Shown here: one piece after another, positions 25,995-35,297 of the stretch | How positions within the stretch are numbered: the stretch's first letter is position 1 | Layout of the letters: each line of letters opens with the position of its first letter | Assembly: GCF_001294455.1 (NCBI RefSeq) | Contig: NZ_LIKT01000001.1 | Span: forward strand, 248,001 to 312,000 | Reading direction: 5' to 3' | From: Phaeobacter sp. 11ANDIMAR09 | GTDB lineage: Bacteria > Pseudomonadota > Alphaproteobacteria > Rhodobacterales > Rhodobacteraceae | Length of the DNA: 64,000 bases | Made by a program: the position numbers and the translations under genes | Notes under the pieces: generated by a model | Told to the model about the DNA's origin: nothing | Database searches by the model: none | What the model saw: only the letters and a program-made list of their open reading frames with translations

Positions 25995-26323
25995 TCCGAG
26001 CAATAGTGATACTGAAAAAGGGGATGCCTGTTGCAGGCATCCCCTTTCGCCCATCAGAGCCCTCTGTCGAGATGTGAGTGGTGGCAGAGCCAAAGCGCAT
26101 TCAAGCTTTGGCGAGAGGCTCTAATGGGTGTCTGGATCAGAGCGCATTCTGTCGCCGGGCTGACCCCTTGGTGGTGATCGCTGAAGTTGTGTTCGTTAAA
26201 GGGTAACTCAAATTCACCTTATCTCTTTGCGACTCATTTCCCAAGGTTGCAAAAGATAGGAGGCACCTATCCCTAAGGCTAGGTGCCCGACTGCTGGAAC
26301 TGCTCTAGAGCCCCTATGCGATC
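25995..26323. other. Convergent gap between marR gene and ubiG, with three hairpins
   Basis: A 329-base gap without a gene. It holds a strong terminator: GGGGATGCCTG (26020-26030) pairs with CAGGCATCCCC (26034-26044), then TTT. GCCAAAGC (26089-26096) pairs with GCTTTGGC (26105-26112). GGCACCTA (26262-26269) pairs with TAGGTGCC (26280-26287), 37 bases beyond the ubiG stop and probably its weak terminator on the minus strand. I see no ORF, RNA gene or promoter of note. Confidence 0.6.
26020..26047 (+). terminator. Intrinsic terminator of the grxC-amidase-marR run
   Basis: A perfect 11-bp stem (26020-26030 with 26034-26044) with a TTG loop and TTT tail. An A-run on the other side lets it work in the minus direction too. 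Confidence 0.85.
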
Positions 26324-27070
26324 TCAGTGGTCTTTGATGCTGGCGGTGACATAGTTGACGGAAAGATCGCGATCCGAAATAGACCAGTTCCAGCTAAGGG
26401 GATTAAAAACAAACCCTTTGCGGTCAACTGGCGTCAGGCCAGCTTTGCTCAGCAGATCACACAACTCGTCCGGGGTAATGAACTTGTGCCATTCATGGGT
26501 GCCGCGTGGCAGCCAGCGCATCACCACCTCGGCGCCAAAAATGGCCATGGCATAGCTTTTGGGATTGCGATTGATGGTCGAACAGATCTCCAACCCGCCC
26601 GGTTTCAGCAGATCTTTGGTGGCGGTGAGATAGCTGAGCGGGTCAGCCACATGTTCCACCACCTCCATATTCAGCACCACGTCAAACTGTTCGCCTGCGG
26701 CGGCCATATCCTCGGCGGTGGTATGGCGGTAGTCGATTGTCAGCCCAGTCTGTTCGGCGTGCAGCCGCGCAACCGGCAAATTTCCCGCAGCCGCATCTGC
26801 GCCGGTCACTTCGGCACCCAGCCGCGCCATGGGTTCACACAACAGCCCGCCGCCGCAGCCGATATCCAAAAGGCGCAGCCCTTTGAACGGCTCTGGATCT
26901 GTCAGGTCCCGGTCGAACTCCCCGGCAATCTGGCTGGTGATATAGTCCAGACGGCAGGGGTTCAGCATATGCAGCGGCTTGAACTTGCCATTGGGATCCC
27001 ACCACTCTGCGGCCATGGCTTCGAACTTGGCGATTTCCGCCAGGTCGACTGTGGATTGAGGCGCTTGCAT
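26324..27070 (-). CDS. ubiG: Ubiquinone biosynthesis O-methyltransferase
   Basis: Performs both O-methylations in ubiquinone synthesis. The 248 residues begin [20 protein letters not shown] then AEWWDPNG, typical of alphaproteobacterial UbiG, and continue with [12 protein letters not shown] motif [11 protein letters not shown], and [15 protein letters not shown] chose ATG 27070, which has GGAGACAGGA just upstream, over ATG 27109 (13 more residues, no Shine-Dalgarno). It is divergent from pip and is probably monocistronic. Confidence 0.96.
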   Translation of the reverse strand: MQAPQSTVDLAEIAKFEAMAAEWWDPNGKFKPLHMLNPCRLDYITSQIAGEFDRDLTDPEPFKGLRLLDIGCGGGLLCEPMARLGAEVTGADAAAGNLPVARLHAEQTGLTIDYRHTTAEDMAAAGEQFDVVLNMEVVEHVADPLSYLTATKDLLKPGGLEICSTINRNPKSYAMAIFGAEVVMRWLPRGTHEWHKFITPDELCDLLSKAGLTPVDRKGFVFNPLSWNWSISDRDLSVNYVTASIKDH

Positions 27071-27120
27071 TCCTGTCTCCGTATGTTCTTTTGTAGGCTC
27101 AGGTTTCATCTAGGTCAGTA

Positions 27121-28101
27121 ATGGACAAATTCTCGGATCAAAAGCGCGCAGTGCATTATCTTTACCCCCCGATCGATACATTTGATCAGCGGATGCTCGA
27201 AATGGGGCAGGGTCACAAGGTCTATGTTGAACAATCGGGGAACCCCCGTGGCATCCCTGTGGTGGTCTGTCATGGGGGGCCGGGCGGTGGCAGCAGCCCG
27301 GCGATGCGGCGGTATTTTGACCCGCTTGTCTACCGGATTATCCTTTTCGATCAACGTGGTTGTGGGCGTTCGCAGCCCCATGCCTCCTGCGAGGACAACA
27401 CCACCTGGCATCTGGTCGCCGATATGGAGGAAATCCGTCGGCAGCTGCAGATCGAACGCTGGCTGGTCTTTGGTGGCAGCTGGGGCGCGACACTTTCGCT
27501 GATCTACGCGCAGACCCACCCGGAGCGGGTGATTCAGATTGTTTTGCGTGGCGTCTTTTTGATGACCAGTGCCGAGCTGGACTGGTTTTATGGCGGCGGG
27601 GCAGGTCGGTTCTGGCCGGAACCCTGGGCCAAGTTTGTCGCCCCCATTCCCGAATCCGAACGGGGCGATCTGATCGCTGCCTATAACAAACGTCTGTTTT
27701 CCGGGGACAGAACCGAAGAGGTTCGGCTGGGCCGGGCCTGGTCTGCCTGGGAAAATGCTTTGGCCTCGATCCATTCCAACGGCACCTCGGTTGAGGGGCC
27801 GGGTGATTATGCCCGTGCCTTTGCCAGATTGGAGAATCACTATTTCATAAATCGTGGGTTTCTGGATTTTGATGGACAGATCCTCGCCAATATGGGCCGG
27901 ATCTCGCATATCCCGGGCACCATCGTGCAGGGGCGCTATGACATGATCTGCCCGCCGGTCTCAGCCTGGAAGTTGAATGAGCTGTGGCCAAATGCGGAAT
28001 TGATCATGGTGCGCAATGCGGGGCATGCTTTGTCGGAGCCGGGAATCAGCGCAGAGCTGGTCCTGGCCATGGACCGCATTGCCGAGGAACTCTTGCCTTG
28101 A
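27121..28101 (+). CDS. pip: Proline iminopeptidase
   Basis: A 326-residue alpha/beta hydrolase removing N-terminal proline from peptides (family S33). The oxyanion motif CHGGPGGGSSP, the FDQRGCGRSQPH stretch, nucleophile S120 in GGSWGATLSL, and late acid and histidine (GRYDMICPP, NAGHALSEP) are all in place. No signal peptide, so cytosolic. The stop codon overlaps the TTG start of the following exported protein, indicating coupling. Confidence 0.96.
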   Translation: MDKFSDQKRAVHYLYPPIDTFDQRMLEMGQGHKVYVEQSGNPRGIPVVVCHGGPGGGSSPAMRRYFDPLVYRIILFDQRGCGRSQPHASCEDNTTWHLVADMEEIRRQLQIERWLVFGGSWGATLSLIYAQTHPERVIQIVLRGVFLMTSAELDWFYGGGAGRFWPEPWAKFVAPIPESERGDLIAAYNKRLFSGDRTEEVRLGRAWSAWENALASIHSNGTSVEGPGDYARAFARLENHYFINRGFLDFDGQILANMGRISHIPGTIVQGRYDMICPPVSAWKLNELWPNAELIMVRNAGHALSEPGISAELVLAMDRIAEELLP

Positions 28102-28943
28102 CCCGTATTGACCGTCGCGCCCTGTTCACCTCTGGTGCCGCCGCCGCCCTTCTGGCGGCCACGGGCACGTCACTTGCGGCTGCGCCGCGAGCGGGGGGCG
28201 TGCTCCGGCTGGCCTTGCCACGGGAAAGCGGTCTGCTGGATCTGGTGGCCCGTGGTGCCGTGTTGGATTGTCTGACCGAAATTGCTCCGGATGGGCTGTT
28301 GCGGGCCGAACTGGCCACAGCCTGGGAGAGTGTTGAGGATGCGCGCATCTGGCGGTTTGATCTGCGCCGGGATGTGCTGTTCCATGATGGCACAGCCTTG
28401 CAGGCCACAGATGTTGTGGCCTCGCTGCAGGGACGTTTTGTGGCGGGTGGGGAACAGATGTCGATTGTGGCGCTGGATTCGCAGCGGATTGAAATCCAAT
28501 TGTCCAAGCCCAATCCGCATTTGCCCTATCTGCTGGCAGGTCCCAGCTATGCGATTGCCCCGGATGGCGCGGTTGATCTGCCCCTGGCGCGATTGGTGGG
28601 CAGTGGCTGTTACCGGGTTGAACGCGCCCAGGAGGCCCGGCATTTCCGCGCCGCCAAGGTCGTAGGCCACTATAAGGACGGTCAGGCCGGCTGGGTCGAC
28701 AGCCTGGAGGTGATTGTCATTCCCGATGCAGCCGTCCGGGCCGAAGCTCTGCGTGATGGTTTTGTCGATGTGGCGGCCCTGCCGCAACCGGCTGAGCTGC
28801 TCAAACGGGGTGGTTTTCTGTTTCACCCCTCGGCCGAAGACATGGCGCTGGCGGCGCGATCGGATGTCGGCCTGCCGCGGGTGGTTGGTCAGCAATCCGC
28901 CCTGGATGATGGCCGTATCGCCGAACGCTGGTGGCGGCTTTGA
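28098..28943 (+). CDS. Short family 5 solute-binding-like protein, Tat-type signal
   Basis: I place the start at TTG 28098, overlapping the pip stop, because it gives MTRIDRRALFTSGAAAALLA, a twin-arginine-like signal peptide. The 281-residue protein matches the first part of peptide/nickel-type binding proteins (RAGGVLRLALPRESGLLD, WRFDLRRDVLFHDGTALQATDVVAS, ISL-like SKPNPHLPYLL, GSGCYRVE), but ends at about 280 residues instead of about 500, with a plausible C-terminus (DDGRIAERWWRL). It lacks the second lobe and has no permease or ATPase neighbours. It may be a decayed or minimal binding protein; the frame itself shows no stop or frameshift. Confidence 0.75.
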   Translation: MTRIDRRALFTSGAAAALLAATGTSLAAAPRAGGVLRLALPRESGLLDLVARGAVLDCLTEIAPDGLLRAELATAWESVEDARIWRFDLRRDVLFHDGTALQATDVVASLQGRFVAGGEQMSIVALDSQRIEIQLSKPNPHLPYLLAGPSYAIAPDGAVDLPLARLVGSGCYRVERAQEARHFRAAKVVGHYKDGQAGWVDSLEVIVIPDAAVRAEALRDGFVDVAALPQPAELLKRGGFLFHPSAEDMALAARSDVGLPRVVGQQSALDDGRIAERWWRL

Positions 28944-29031
28944 TCCTGGGCTTTTCCCTCGCTGGGGATGCGCAAATTGGGGGGTGTTTTTGACAGCTCC
29001 CCGTTGCTGTTCGGCAGATCGCAACACAAGA

Positions 29032-29061
29032 CTTGCAGATTCGTAGCAAGGGGCGTATATG
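29032..29061 (+). promoter_or_regulatory. Candidate promoter for the rimP leader
   Basis: CTTGCA (29032-29037), 18-base spacer, TATATG (29056-29061). A second -35-like TTGACA at 28990-28995 has a weak -10. It is the only good promoter between the solute-binding gene and rimP. Confidence 0.4.
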
Positions 29062-29139
29062 GCTTTTCAACAGCGGCGTGTTGAGCTCTGGTTCAAGACA
29101 CCTCCGGATTAGTTCAACGGGCCGCGCGCCCGTTTTTTT
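29062..29139 (+). ncRNA. Candidate short RNA / attenuated leader upstream of rimP
   Basis: Starting just after the promoter-like pair, about 78 bases hold a hairpin TCAACA (29067-29072) / TGTTGA (29079-29084) with a GCGGCG loop, and end in a textbook terminator: AACGGGC (29116-29122), CGCGC loop, GCCCGTT (29128-29134) and a T-run to 29139. It lies 66 bases before rimP. It could terminate as a small RNA or act as an attenuator for the rimP-nusA-infB operon. I find no ORF or tRNA fold. Confidence 0.45.
29116..29139 (+). terminator. Intrinsic terminator in front of rimP
   Basis: Seven-bp stem AACGGGC / GCCCGTT with a 5-nt loop and seven T residues (29133-29139, two of them in the stem). It may end transcription from upstream or attenuate the nusA operon. 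Confidence 0.85.
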
Positions 29140-29205
29140 GTGTCCAAATGGACGCCGAATCCAACGCCCAGCCCGATAGGGACCAACCCGATTGTGGGAA
29201 GCTTA

Positions 29206-29796
29206 ATGACGAATGACCTGATTGCCAAAGCCGCGATTGATCGCCGCCTGGCCGAAATCCTTATCCCTGTGATCGAGGATCTCGGCTATGAGCTGGTGCG
29301 CATTCGCCTGATGTCCGGCAAAACCACCACGTTGCAGATCATGGCTGACAAGCCTGAAGGCGGTATTGAGGTGGATGATTGCGCTGCTATTTCCAATGCT
29401 GTCAGCGCCTCTCTGGACGTCGAGGATCCGATCTTGGATGCCTATACGCTGGAGGTCTCCAGCCCCGGTATCGACCGGCCGCTGACCCGGTTGAAAGACT
29501 TCGACATGTTCGAGGGCTATGAGGCCAAACTGGAAACAGATGAGCTGGTTGGCGGCCGCCGCCGCTTTAAGGGTGAGCTGGCGGGCACCGAAGAGGACGA
29601 GGTTCTGATCAATATCGAAGATCAGGGCAAGACTGTTACCATTGGTCTGAAATTTGATTGGCTCTCGGATGCCAAGCTGGTTCTGACCGATGATCTGATC
29701 ACGGAAATGCTGCGCCAGCGCAAAGCTGCCGGCACATTAAACGAAGACGCATTCGACGAGATCGAGGCCGAAGGGTCCGAAGAGGAGAACAAGTAA
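29206..29796 (+). CDS. rimP: Ribosome maturation factor RimP
   Basis: Needed for late 30S assembly. 196 residues with [17 protein letters not shown], the two-domain linker and the motif [18 protein letters not shown], which is characteristic of RimP, and a C-terminal SH3-like half. The ATG at 29206 ([11 protein letters not shown]) is preceded by GGGAAG. An acidic tail ([16 protein letters not shown]) is somewhat longer than in E. coli. It overlaps nusA by one base and heads the conserved rimP-nusA-ylxR-infB operon. Confidence 0.95.
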   Translation: MTNDLIAKAAIDRRLAEILIPVIEDLGYELVRIRLMSGKTTTLQIMADKPEGGIEVDDCAAISNAVSASLDVEDPILDAYTLEVSSPGIDRPLTRLKDFDMFEGYEAKLETDELVGGRRRFKGELAGTEEDEVLINIEDQGKTVTIGLKFDWLSDAKLVLTDDLITEMLRQRKAAGTLNEDAFDEIEAEGSEEENK

Positions 29797-31421
29797 TGGC
29801 TATCACCTCTGCAAACCAGCTAGAGCTGTTGCAAACTGCCGAAGCCGTGGCGCGCGAAAAGATGATCGACCCCGGTCTGGTGGTTGACGCGATGGAAGAA
29901 AGCCTCGCCCGGGCCGCCAAGAGCCGCTACGGCAGCGAGATGGATATCCGCGTGTCGATCGACCGCAAGACCGGCAAGGCGACCTTTACCCGTGTGCGTT
30001 CGGTGGTTGAGGATGAGGCTCTGGAAAACTACCAGGCCGAAATGACCGTCGAGCAGGCCAAGCAGTATATGGCGGACCCCGTGGTTGGTGACACCTTTGT
30101 CGAAGAAGTGCCCCCGGTGGAAATGGGCCGCATCGCGGCACAATCGGCCAAGCAGGTCATCCTGCAGCGCGTGCGCGAAGCGGAACGTGATCGTCAGTTC
30201 GAAGAGTTTCAGGATCGTGCAGGCACCATCATCAATGCGCTGGTCAAGCGCGAAGAATACGGCAACGTTATCGTCGATGTGGGCGCCGGCGAAGGCATCC
30301 TGCGCCGCAACGAGAAAATCGGCCGCGAGAGCTATCGCCCCAATGACCGTATTCGCTGCTACATCAAAGATGTGCGCCGCGAACCGCGTGGCCCGCAGAT
30401 CTTCCTGAGCCGGACCGCGCCAGAATTCATGGCCGAGCTGTTCAAGATGGAAGTGCCGGAAATCTATGACGGTATCATCCAGATCAAAGCCGTGGCCCGG
30501 GATCCCGGTTCGCGCGCCAAGATTGCTGTGATCTCTAACGACGGCTCAATCGATCCGGTTGGCGCCTGTGTCGGTATGCGCGGCAGCCGTGTGCAGGCCG
30601 TTGTGAATGAGCTTCAGGGGGAAAAGATCGACATCATTCCATGGAATGATGATCAGCCGACCTTCCTGGTCAACGCGCTGCAGCCTGCCGAAGTCTCCAA
30701 GGTTGTTCTGGATGAAGAAGCTGGCAAGATCGAAGTTGTGGTGCCCGAAGAGCAGCTGAGCCTGGCGATTGGCCGTCGTGGTCAGAACGTGCGTCTGGCC
30801 TCGCAGCTGACCGGCCTTGATATCGACATCATGACCGAAGAAGAAGAATCGGCCCGCCGTCAGAAGGAATTCGAAGCGCGCACCGGGTTGTTCATGGAAA
30901 CTCTGGATCTGGACGAATTCTTCGCTCAGCTGCTGGTCTCCGAGGGCTTTACCAATCTGGAAGAGGTCGCCTATGTCGAGCTCGATGAGCTGACCGTCAT
31001 CGACGGTGTTGACGAAGGCACAGCCGAAGAATTGCAGGCCCGTGCCCGTGACTACCTGGAAGCCAAGGCCAAGGCTGCTATCGACGCTGCCATCGCATTG
31101 GGAGCAGAGGACAGCCTGATCCAGTTTGACGGGTTGACCCCGCCCATGATCGAGGCTCTGGCCAAAGACGACATCAAGTCGCTGGAAGATTTTGCGACCT
31201 GTGCCGACTGGGAACTGGCGGGTGGCTGGACCACCGACAATGGTGAGCGGATCAAGGATGACGGCATCCTGGAGCCCTTTGGCATGAGCCTGGAAGAGGC
31301 GCAGACCCTGGTGATGACCGCACGGGTCCTGCTGGGTTGGGTTGACCCTGAAGAACTGCTTGGCTCGGAAGAGGGCGAAGAAGATCTGGTCGAGGGTGAA
31401 GACGGGGAAGCCGAGGCGTAA
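29796..31421 (+). CDS. nusA: Transcription termination/antitermination factor NusA
   Basis: 541 residues binding RNA polymerase and nascent RNA to control pausing, termination and antitermination. Domain order: N-terminal RNAP-binding (1-130), S1 (about 135-200), two KH domains (about 230-345, with GSRVQAVVNEL and IGRRGQNVRLA), then acidic C-terminal repeats (about 360-500) of helix-hairpin type (FTNLEEVAYVELDEL). Ends in an acidic tail. The start overlaps the rimP stop. Confidence 0.97.
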   Translation: MAITSANQLELLQTAEAVAREKMIDPGLVVDAMEESLARAAKSRYGSEMDIRVSIDRKTGKATFTRVRSVVEDEALENYQAEMTVEQAKQYMADPVVGDTFVEEVPPVEMGRIAAQSAKQVILQRVREAERDRQFEEFQDRAGTIINALVKREEYGNVIVDVGAGEGILRRNEKIGRESYRPNDRIRCYIKDVRREPRGPQIFLSRTAPEFMAELFKMEVPEIYDGIIQIKAVARDPGSRAKIAVISNDGSIDPVGACVGMRGSRVQAVVNELQGEKIDIIPWNDDQPTFLVNALQPAEVSKVVLDEEAGKIEVVVPEEQLSLAIGRRGQNVRLASQLTGLDIDIMTEEEESARRQKEFEARTGLFMETLDLDEFFAQLLVSEGFTNLEEVAYVELDELTVIDGVDEGTAEELQARARDYLEAKAKAAIDAAIALGAEDSLIQFDGLTPPMIEALAKDDIKSLEDFATCADWELAGGWTTDNGERIKDDGILEPFGMSLEEAQTLVMTARVLLGWVDPEELLGSEEGEEDLVEGEDGEAEA

Positions 31422-31452
31422 GCCTCGGGTTTCCGAGTAGGAGAAAGACAGC

Positions 31453-32073
31453 ATGGGTCGCGCAGGCGCCAAAAAAGATCACGACGACGGGCCGGAACGC
31501 AAATGCATTGCGACTGGCGAGACCCAGCCAAAGCAGGGTCTGCTTCGTTTTGTGATGGGGCCTGATTCTCAGGTGGTTCCCGACATCTTTGGCAAATTGC
31601 CAGGACGTGGGGTCTATGTGACGGCCAGTCGTGCGGCGCTGGAATTGGCGGTAAAGAAGAAACTCTTTGCCCGCGGCTTCAAGGCCCCGGTGACCCTGCC
31701 CGATGATCTGGCAAATGAGGTGGAGCGCCAAACGCTGCGCCGATTGGTGGACCTGCTGAGCCTGGCCCGCAAATCGGGGCAGGCTGTTGGTGGCTATGAA
31801 AAAGTCAAGGATTGGCTAGGTAAAGAACAGGCCTCAGTTCTGATTCAAGCAAGTGATGGATCAGGGCGTGGCAAATCGAAATTGAGTACCCCGCATCGGG
31901 GAAATTTTATCGGATGTCTCACTGCGGATGAGCTGGGGATGGCATTTGGGCGTCAAACTATGATACATGCGGCGCTCGCCTCTGGTGGACTCAGCAAACG
32001 TGTTGTAGACGAGGCGCAACGGTTGCAGGGTTTGCGTGAAATGGTGGGCGGCAGCGGCCGCACAGAAGGATAA
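31453..32073 (+). CDS. YlxR (RnpM-type) domain fused to L7Ae-like domain
   Basis: 206 residues. The N-terminal YlxR fold (about 15-85) has [20 protein letters not shown] and [20 protein letters not shown] second domain (about 95-200) resembles ribosomal L7Ae/L30e ([18 protein letters not shown], then a beta-strand pattern). In many bacteria the two are separate genes, ylxR and ylxQ, between nusA and infB, so this looks like a fusion of both in place. YlxR of Bacillus binds RNase P RNA; no function is shown here. Confidence 0.88.
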   Translation: MGRAGAKKDHDDGPERKCIATGETQPKQGLLRFVMGPDSQVVPDIFGKLPGRGVYVTASRAALELAVKKKLFARGFKAPVTLPDDLANEVERQTLRRLVDLLSLARKSGQAVGGYEKVKDWLGKEQASVLIQASDGSGRGKSKLSTPHRGNFIGCLTADELGMAFGRQTMIHAALASGGLSKRVVDEAQRLQGLREMVGGSGRTEG

Positions 32074-32081
32074 AGAGCTTT

Positions 32082-34577
32082 ATGAGCGATAGTGACGGCA
32101 AAAAGACCTTGGGTCTGCGTGGCGGCGGTTCCCGGCCTGGGAACGTAAAACAGAGCTTTAGCCACGGGCGGACCAAGAATGTCGTGGTGGAAACCAAGCG
32201 CAAGCGCGTTGTGGTGCCCAAACCCGGTGGCAACAAGGGCGGCAATGCCGCGCCTGCAACCGACGGTTCGCGTCGGCCCGCCGGGATCACCGATGCAGAG
32301 ATGAGCCGCCGCCTGAAGGCGTTGCAGGCTGCCAAGGCCCGCGAGGCCGAAGACGCGGCAAAGCGTGCTGCTGAAGAGAAAGCCCGCGAAGAAGAGCGCG
32401 CCCGTCGTCGGGCCGAGGCTGAGGCCAAGGAACGCGAGCAGCGCGAAGCGGAAGAAAAGGCCCGCCAAAAGGCCGAAGACGAAGAGCGTAAAAAGCGCGA
32501 AGCTGCGGAAGCTGCAAAGCGCGCAGCCGAGCCTGCCGCCAAAAAAGCTGCGCCTGCCGAGGGTGCGCCTGCGCGCAACCCCGCCTCCAAACCAGCACCT
32601 GCGCAGACACCGCGCAAGTCTGACCGCGAACGCGAAGAGCGTGGCCGCAGCGCCAAGGCGCGTACCGGCGACGACAACCGTCGTTCCGGCAAGCTGACAC
32701 TGGGTCAGGCCACAGGGGGTGCGGGCAACCGTCACCGCTCCATGGCTTCGATGAAGCGTAAGCAAGAGCGGGCACGTCAAAAAGCGATGGGTGGCACGGT
32801 TGAGCGCGAAAAGGTTCTGCGCGAAGTGCAGCTGCCAGAAGCAATTCTGGTGTCTGAACTGGCAAACCGCATGTCTGAACGTGTTGGCGCGGTTGTGAAA
32901 TCGCTGATGAACATGGGCATGATGGTCACGCAGAACCAGACTATCGATGCCGATACCGCCGAGCTGATCATTGAAGAATTCGGCCACAAGGTTGTGCGCG
33001 TTTCCGACTCTGACGTTGAAGACGTGATCAACGAAGTGGCAGACAACGAAGACGATCTGCAGGGTCGCCCACCGGTGATCACCATCATGGGTCACGTTGA
33101 CCACGGTAAAACCTCGATTCTCGATGCGATCCGCAACGCCCGCGTTGTGGCGGGTGAAGCCGGTGGTATTACCCAGCACATTGGTGCCTACCAGGTCACC
33201 ACCGAAAGCGGCACTGTGCTGAGCTTCCTCGACACCCCTGGCCACGCGGCCTTTACCTCCATGCGCTCCCGTGGTGCACAGGTCACGGATATCGTGGTTC
33301 TGGTTGTGGCGGCGGATGACGCGGTGATGCCGCAGACCATCGAAGCGATTGCGCATGCCAAGGCGGCCGAAGTTCCGATGATCGTGGCGATCAACAAATG
33401 CGACAAGCCAGCCGCTGATCCGATGAAAGTGCGCACAGATCTGCTGCAGCACGAAGTCATCGTGGAAGCCATGTCTGGTGATGTTCAGGATGTCGAAGTC
33501 TCGGCCCATACCGGCCAGGGCCTGGATGAACTGCTCGAAGCCATTGCACTGCAGTCAGAAATTCTGGAACTGAAAGCCAACCCCGATCGCGCTGCTCAGG
33601 GTGCCGTGATTGAGGCGCAGCTGGATGTGGGCCGCGGCCCCGTTGCCACTGTTCTGGTTCAGAACGGGACACTGCGCCAGGGTGACATCTTTGTTGTGGG
33701 TGAGCAGTACGGTAAGGTCCGCGCGCTGATCAACGACAAAGGCGAACGCGTCAAGGAAGCCGGTCCGTCGGTTCCTGTCGAAGTTCTGGGTCTCAACGGT
33801 ACGCCCGAAGCGGGTGACGTGTTGAACGTGACCGAGACCGAAGCGCAGGCCCGTGAAATCGCCGAGTACCGGGCGCAGGCCGCCAAGGACAAGCGCGCAG
33901 CGGCTGGTGCGGCGACCACTCTGGAACAGCTGATGCAGAAGGCCAAGGATGACGAAAACGTCTCTGAGCTGCCAATTCTGGTCAAAGCTGACGTGCAGGG
34001 CTCTGCCGAAGCCATCGTTCAGGCGATGGAGAAGATCGGCAACGACGAAGTCCGCGTCCGCGTGCTGCATTCCGGCGTTGGTGCCATCACCGAAACCGAT
34101 ATCGGTCTGGCAGAGGCCTCCGGTGCTCCAGTCATGGGCTTCAACGTGCGGGCCAATACCTCGGCACGCAACACCGCCAACCAAAAAGGCGTCGAGATCC
34201 GCTACTATTCGGTGATCTACGATCTGGTTGACGATGTGAAGAAGGCCGCCTCTGGTCTGCTCAGCGCCGAGATCAAAGAGAACTTCATCGGCTACGCCCA
34301 AATCAAGGATGTCTTCAAGGTTTCCAACGTGGGCAAGGTTGCCGGCTGTCTGGTCACCGAGGGTGTTGCCCGTCGTTCCGCAGGCGTGCGCCTGTTGCGC
34401 GACAACGTGGTGATCCACGAAGGCACGCTGAAGACCCTCAAGCGCTTCAAGGACGAAGTCCCCGAAGTGCAGTCCGGTCAGGAATGCGGCATGGCCTTTG
34501 AGAGCTATGATGATATCCGCGCAGGCGATGTCATCGAGATCTTTGAGCGCCAGGAAGTCGAGCGTAATCTCGACTAA
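32082..34577 (+). CDS. infB: Translation initiation factor IF-2
   Basis: 831 residues. The N-terminus (about 75-180) is a long Ala/Glu/Arg/Lys-rich coiled region, typical of alphaproteobacterial IF-2. The GTPase domain has G1 [10 protein letters not shown]3 DTPGHAAF and G4 NKCDKP, followed by the beta-barrel domain II, domain III ([14 protein letters not shown]) and C-terminal fMet-tRNA-binding barrel ([18 protein letters not shown]). It brings fMet-tRNA to the 30S subunit. Last gene of the nusA operon, with a strong terminator 24 bases after the stop. Confidence 0.98.
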   Translation: MSDSDGKKTLGLRGGGSRPGNVKQSFSHGRTKNVVVETKRKRVVVPKPGGNKGGNAAPATDGSRRPAGITDAEMSRRLKALQAAKAREAEDAAKRAAEEKAREEERARRRAEAEAKEREQREAEEKARQKAEDEERKKREAAEAAKRAAEPAAKKAAPAEGAPARNPASKPAPAQTPRKSDREREERGRSAKARTGDDNRRSGKLTLGQATGGAGNRHRSMASMKRKQERARQKAMGGTVEREKVLREVQLPEAILVSELANRMSERVGAVVKSLMNMGMMVTQNQTIDADTAELIIEEFGHKVVRVSDSDVEDVINEVADNEDDLQGRPPVITIMGHVDHGKTSILDAIRNARVVAGEAGGITQHIGAYQVTTESGTVLSFLDTPGHAAFTSMRSRGAQVTDIVVLVVAADDAVMPQTIEAIAHAKAAEVPMIVAINKCDKPAADPMKVRTDLLQHEVIVEAMSGDVQDVEVSAHTGQGLDELLEAIALQSEILELKANPDRAAQGAVIEAQLDVGRGPVATVLVQNGTLRQGDIFVVGEQYGKVRALINDKGERVKEAGPSVPVEVLGLNGTPEAGDVLNVTETEAQAREIAEYRAQAAKDKRAAAGAATTLEQLMQKAKDDENVSELPILVKADVQGSAEAIVQAMEKIGNDEVRVRVLHSGVGAITETDIGLAEASGAPVMGFNVRANTSARNTANQKGVEIRYYSVIYDLVDDVKKAASGLLSAEIKENFIGYAQIKDVFKVSNVGKVAGCLVTEGVARRSAGVRLLRDNVVIHEGTLKTLKRFKDEVPEVQSGQECGMAFESYDDIRAGDVIEIFERQEVERNLD

Positions 34578-34601
34578 TCCTCTGCGAGGTTTATCTATAG
34601 G

Positions 34602-34632
34602 AAAAGCCCCGGTCTTTTGGCCGGGGCTTTTC
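34602..34632 (+). terminator. Intrinsic terminator of infB
   Basis: AAAAGCCCCGG (34602-34612) pairs with CCGGGGCTTTT (34621-34631) around an 8-nt loop; the T-run is part of the stem and tail. Confidence 0.9.
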
Positions 34633-34891
34633 TGTTGTGGACGTTCGGAAACGTCGCGGAGGGATTTCGTGTGGCAGATAAACCGCCAGCGACTGATTGA
34701 GGTCAGCGCCGTGGGGACCTGATGCCCAAACCGGGGCGGAGGGGAGCGCCCTGATTGTGGTTGAACCCGCCACGCGCTGATCATTGCGCAGTGGCAGCGT
34801 CAAAGGAAGGTGCGCCTTAGGATGCTGAGCTGGCCATTGGTATGGCGGATTCCACAAAGGGATAGTCCCCTGAAATGGGCTTTGGACCCTC

Positions 34892-34922
34892 AAAAAAAGG
34901 TGGGGCGGCCAATGGCCGCCCC
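34892..34922 (-). terminator. Intrinsic terminator of the candidate RNA
   Basis: Nine-bp GC stem (34902-34910 with 34914-34922), three-base loop, and on the minus strand a tail ACC then seven T residues (34898-34892). Confidence 0.85.
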
Positions 34923-35110
34923 GGTTCTGTGAGTGAGTGGTGGTCTTTTGTGCGCAGCGCAAGACATGTGATCCAGCGGATCTGAGGGCTGCACTGCGCC
35001 GATAGGTTTTGCCTGTATGACCCTGCCAAGGATCCCATGGCAGCCGCCCTGGGGAGAACAAGGCGCTGTTCAAGGTCCTGTCTTACGGTCTGTAGAGAAG
35101 CTGTTGTGGT
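34892..35110 (-). ncRNA. Candidate structured RNA, about 220 nt
   Basis: Read on the minus strand from about 35110. Stems seen: CTGCCA / TGGCAG (35023-35043, 9-nt loop); a 10-bp stem between 34990-34999 and 34952-34961 (one G-U pair) enclosing GATCC / GGATC (34971-34983); and the terminal GGGGCGGCC / GGCCGCCCC (34902-34922, loop of three) followed by seven T residues. An upstream promoter-like pair fits. I compared it by eye with SRP RNA, 6S, tmRNA and RNase P and it does not match. There is no long ORF. Function unknown. Confidence 0.6.
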
Positions 35111-35115
35111 GAGCT

Positions 35116-35143
35116 TTTATATCTTCTGCCCAAATTCTGACAA
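35116..35143 (-). promoter_or_regulatory. Promoter for the candidate RNA
   Basis: On the minus strand TTGTCA (35143-35138), 16-base spacer, TATAAA (35121-35116). This is close to the sigma-70 consensus and one of the best promoter matches I found in the window; transcription would begin near 35110. Confidence 0.6.
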
Positions 35144-35265
35144 AATAGTTAACAAAAGGTTTCCAGTGATTCGCGGCCCGAATCATTTTTTCAAAATCGC
35201 GTGGATTTTCTGAAAAATTTACGATTTGGAGTTGAGAAACCCCAGGTTGCCAAGGCAGCAGATGC

Positions 35266-35297
35266 AAAAAGGGCCCCTGGCAGAGATGCAGAGGCCC
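35266..35297 (-). terminator. Intrinsic terminator of ppiC-argJ-mutT
   Basis: On the minus strand GGGCCTCTG pairs with CAGGGGCCC (35297-35289 with 35279-35271, one G-U pair), followed by TTTTT (35270-35266), 26 bases after the mutT stop. Confidence 0.85.

Noticed and set aside
28944-29205. tRNA or metY-like gene upstream of rimP
   Set aside because: I looked for a cloverleaf with a T-loop GTTCRANNC and CCA end on both strands; none fits.
32330-32640. Possible tandem repeat in infB
   Set aside because: The Ala/Glu/Arg/Lys stretch is low-complexity but has no regular repeat unit; it is the normal IF-2 N-terminal region.
31953-33509. 518-codon minus-strand frame opposite infB
   Set aside because: Composition is His/Phe/Leu-rich as expected from reading infB codons backwards; no start signal or domain.
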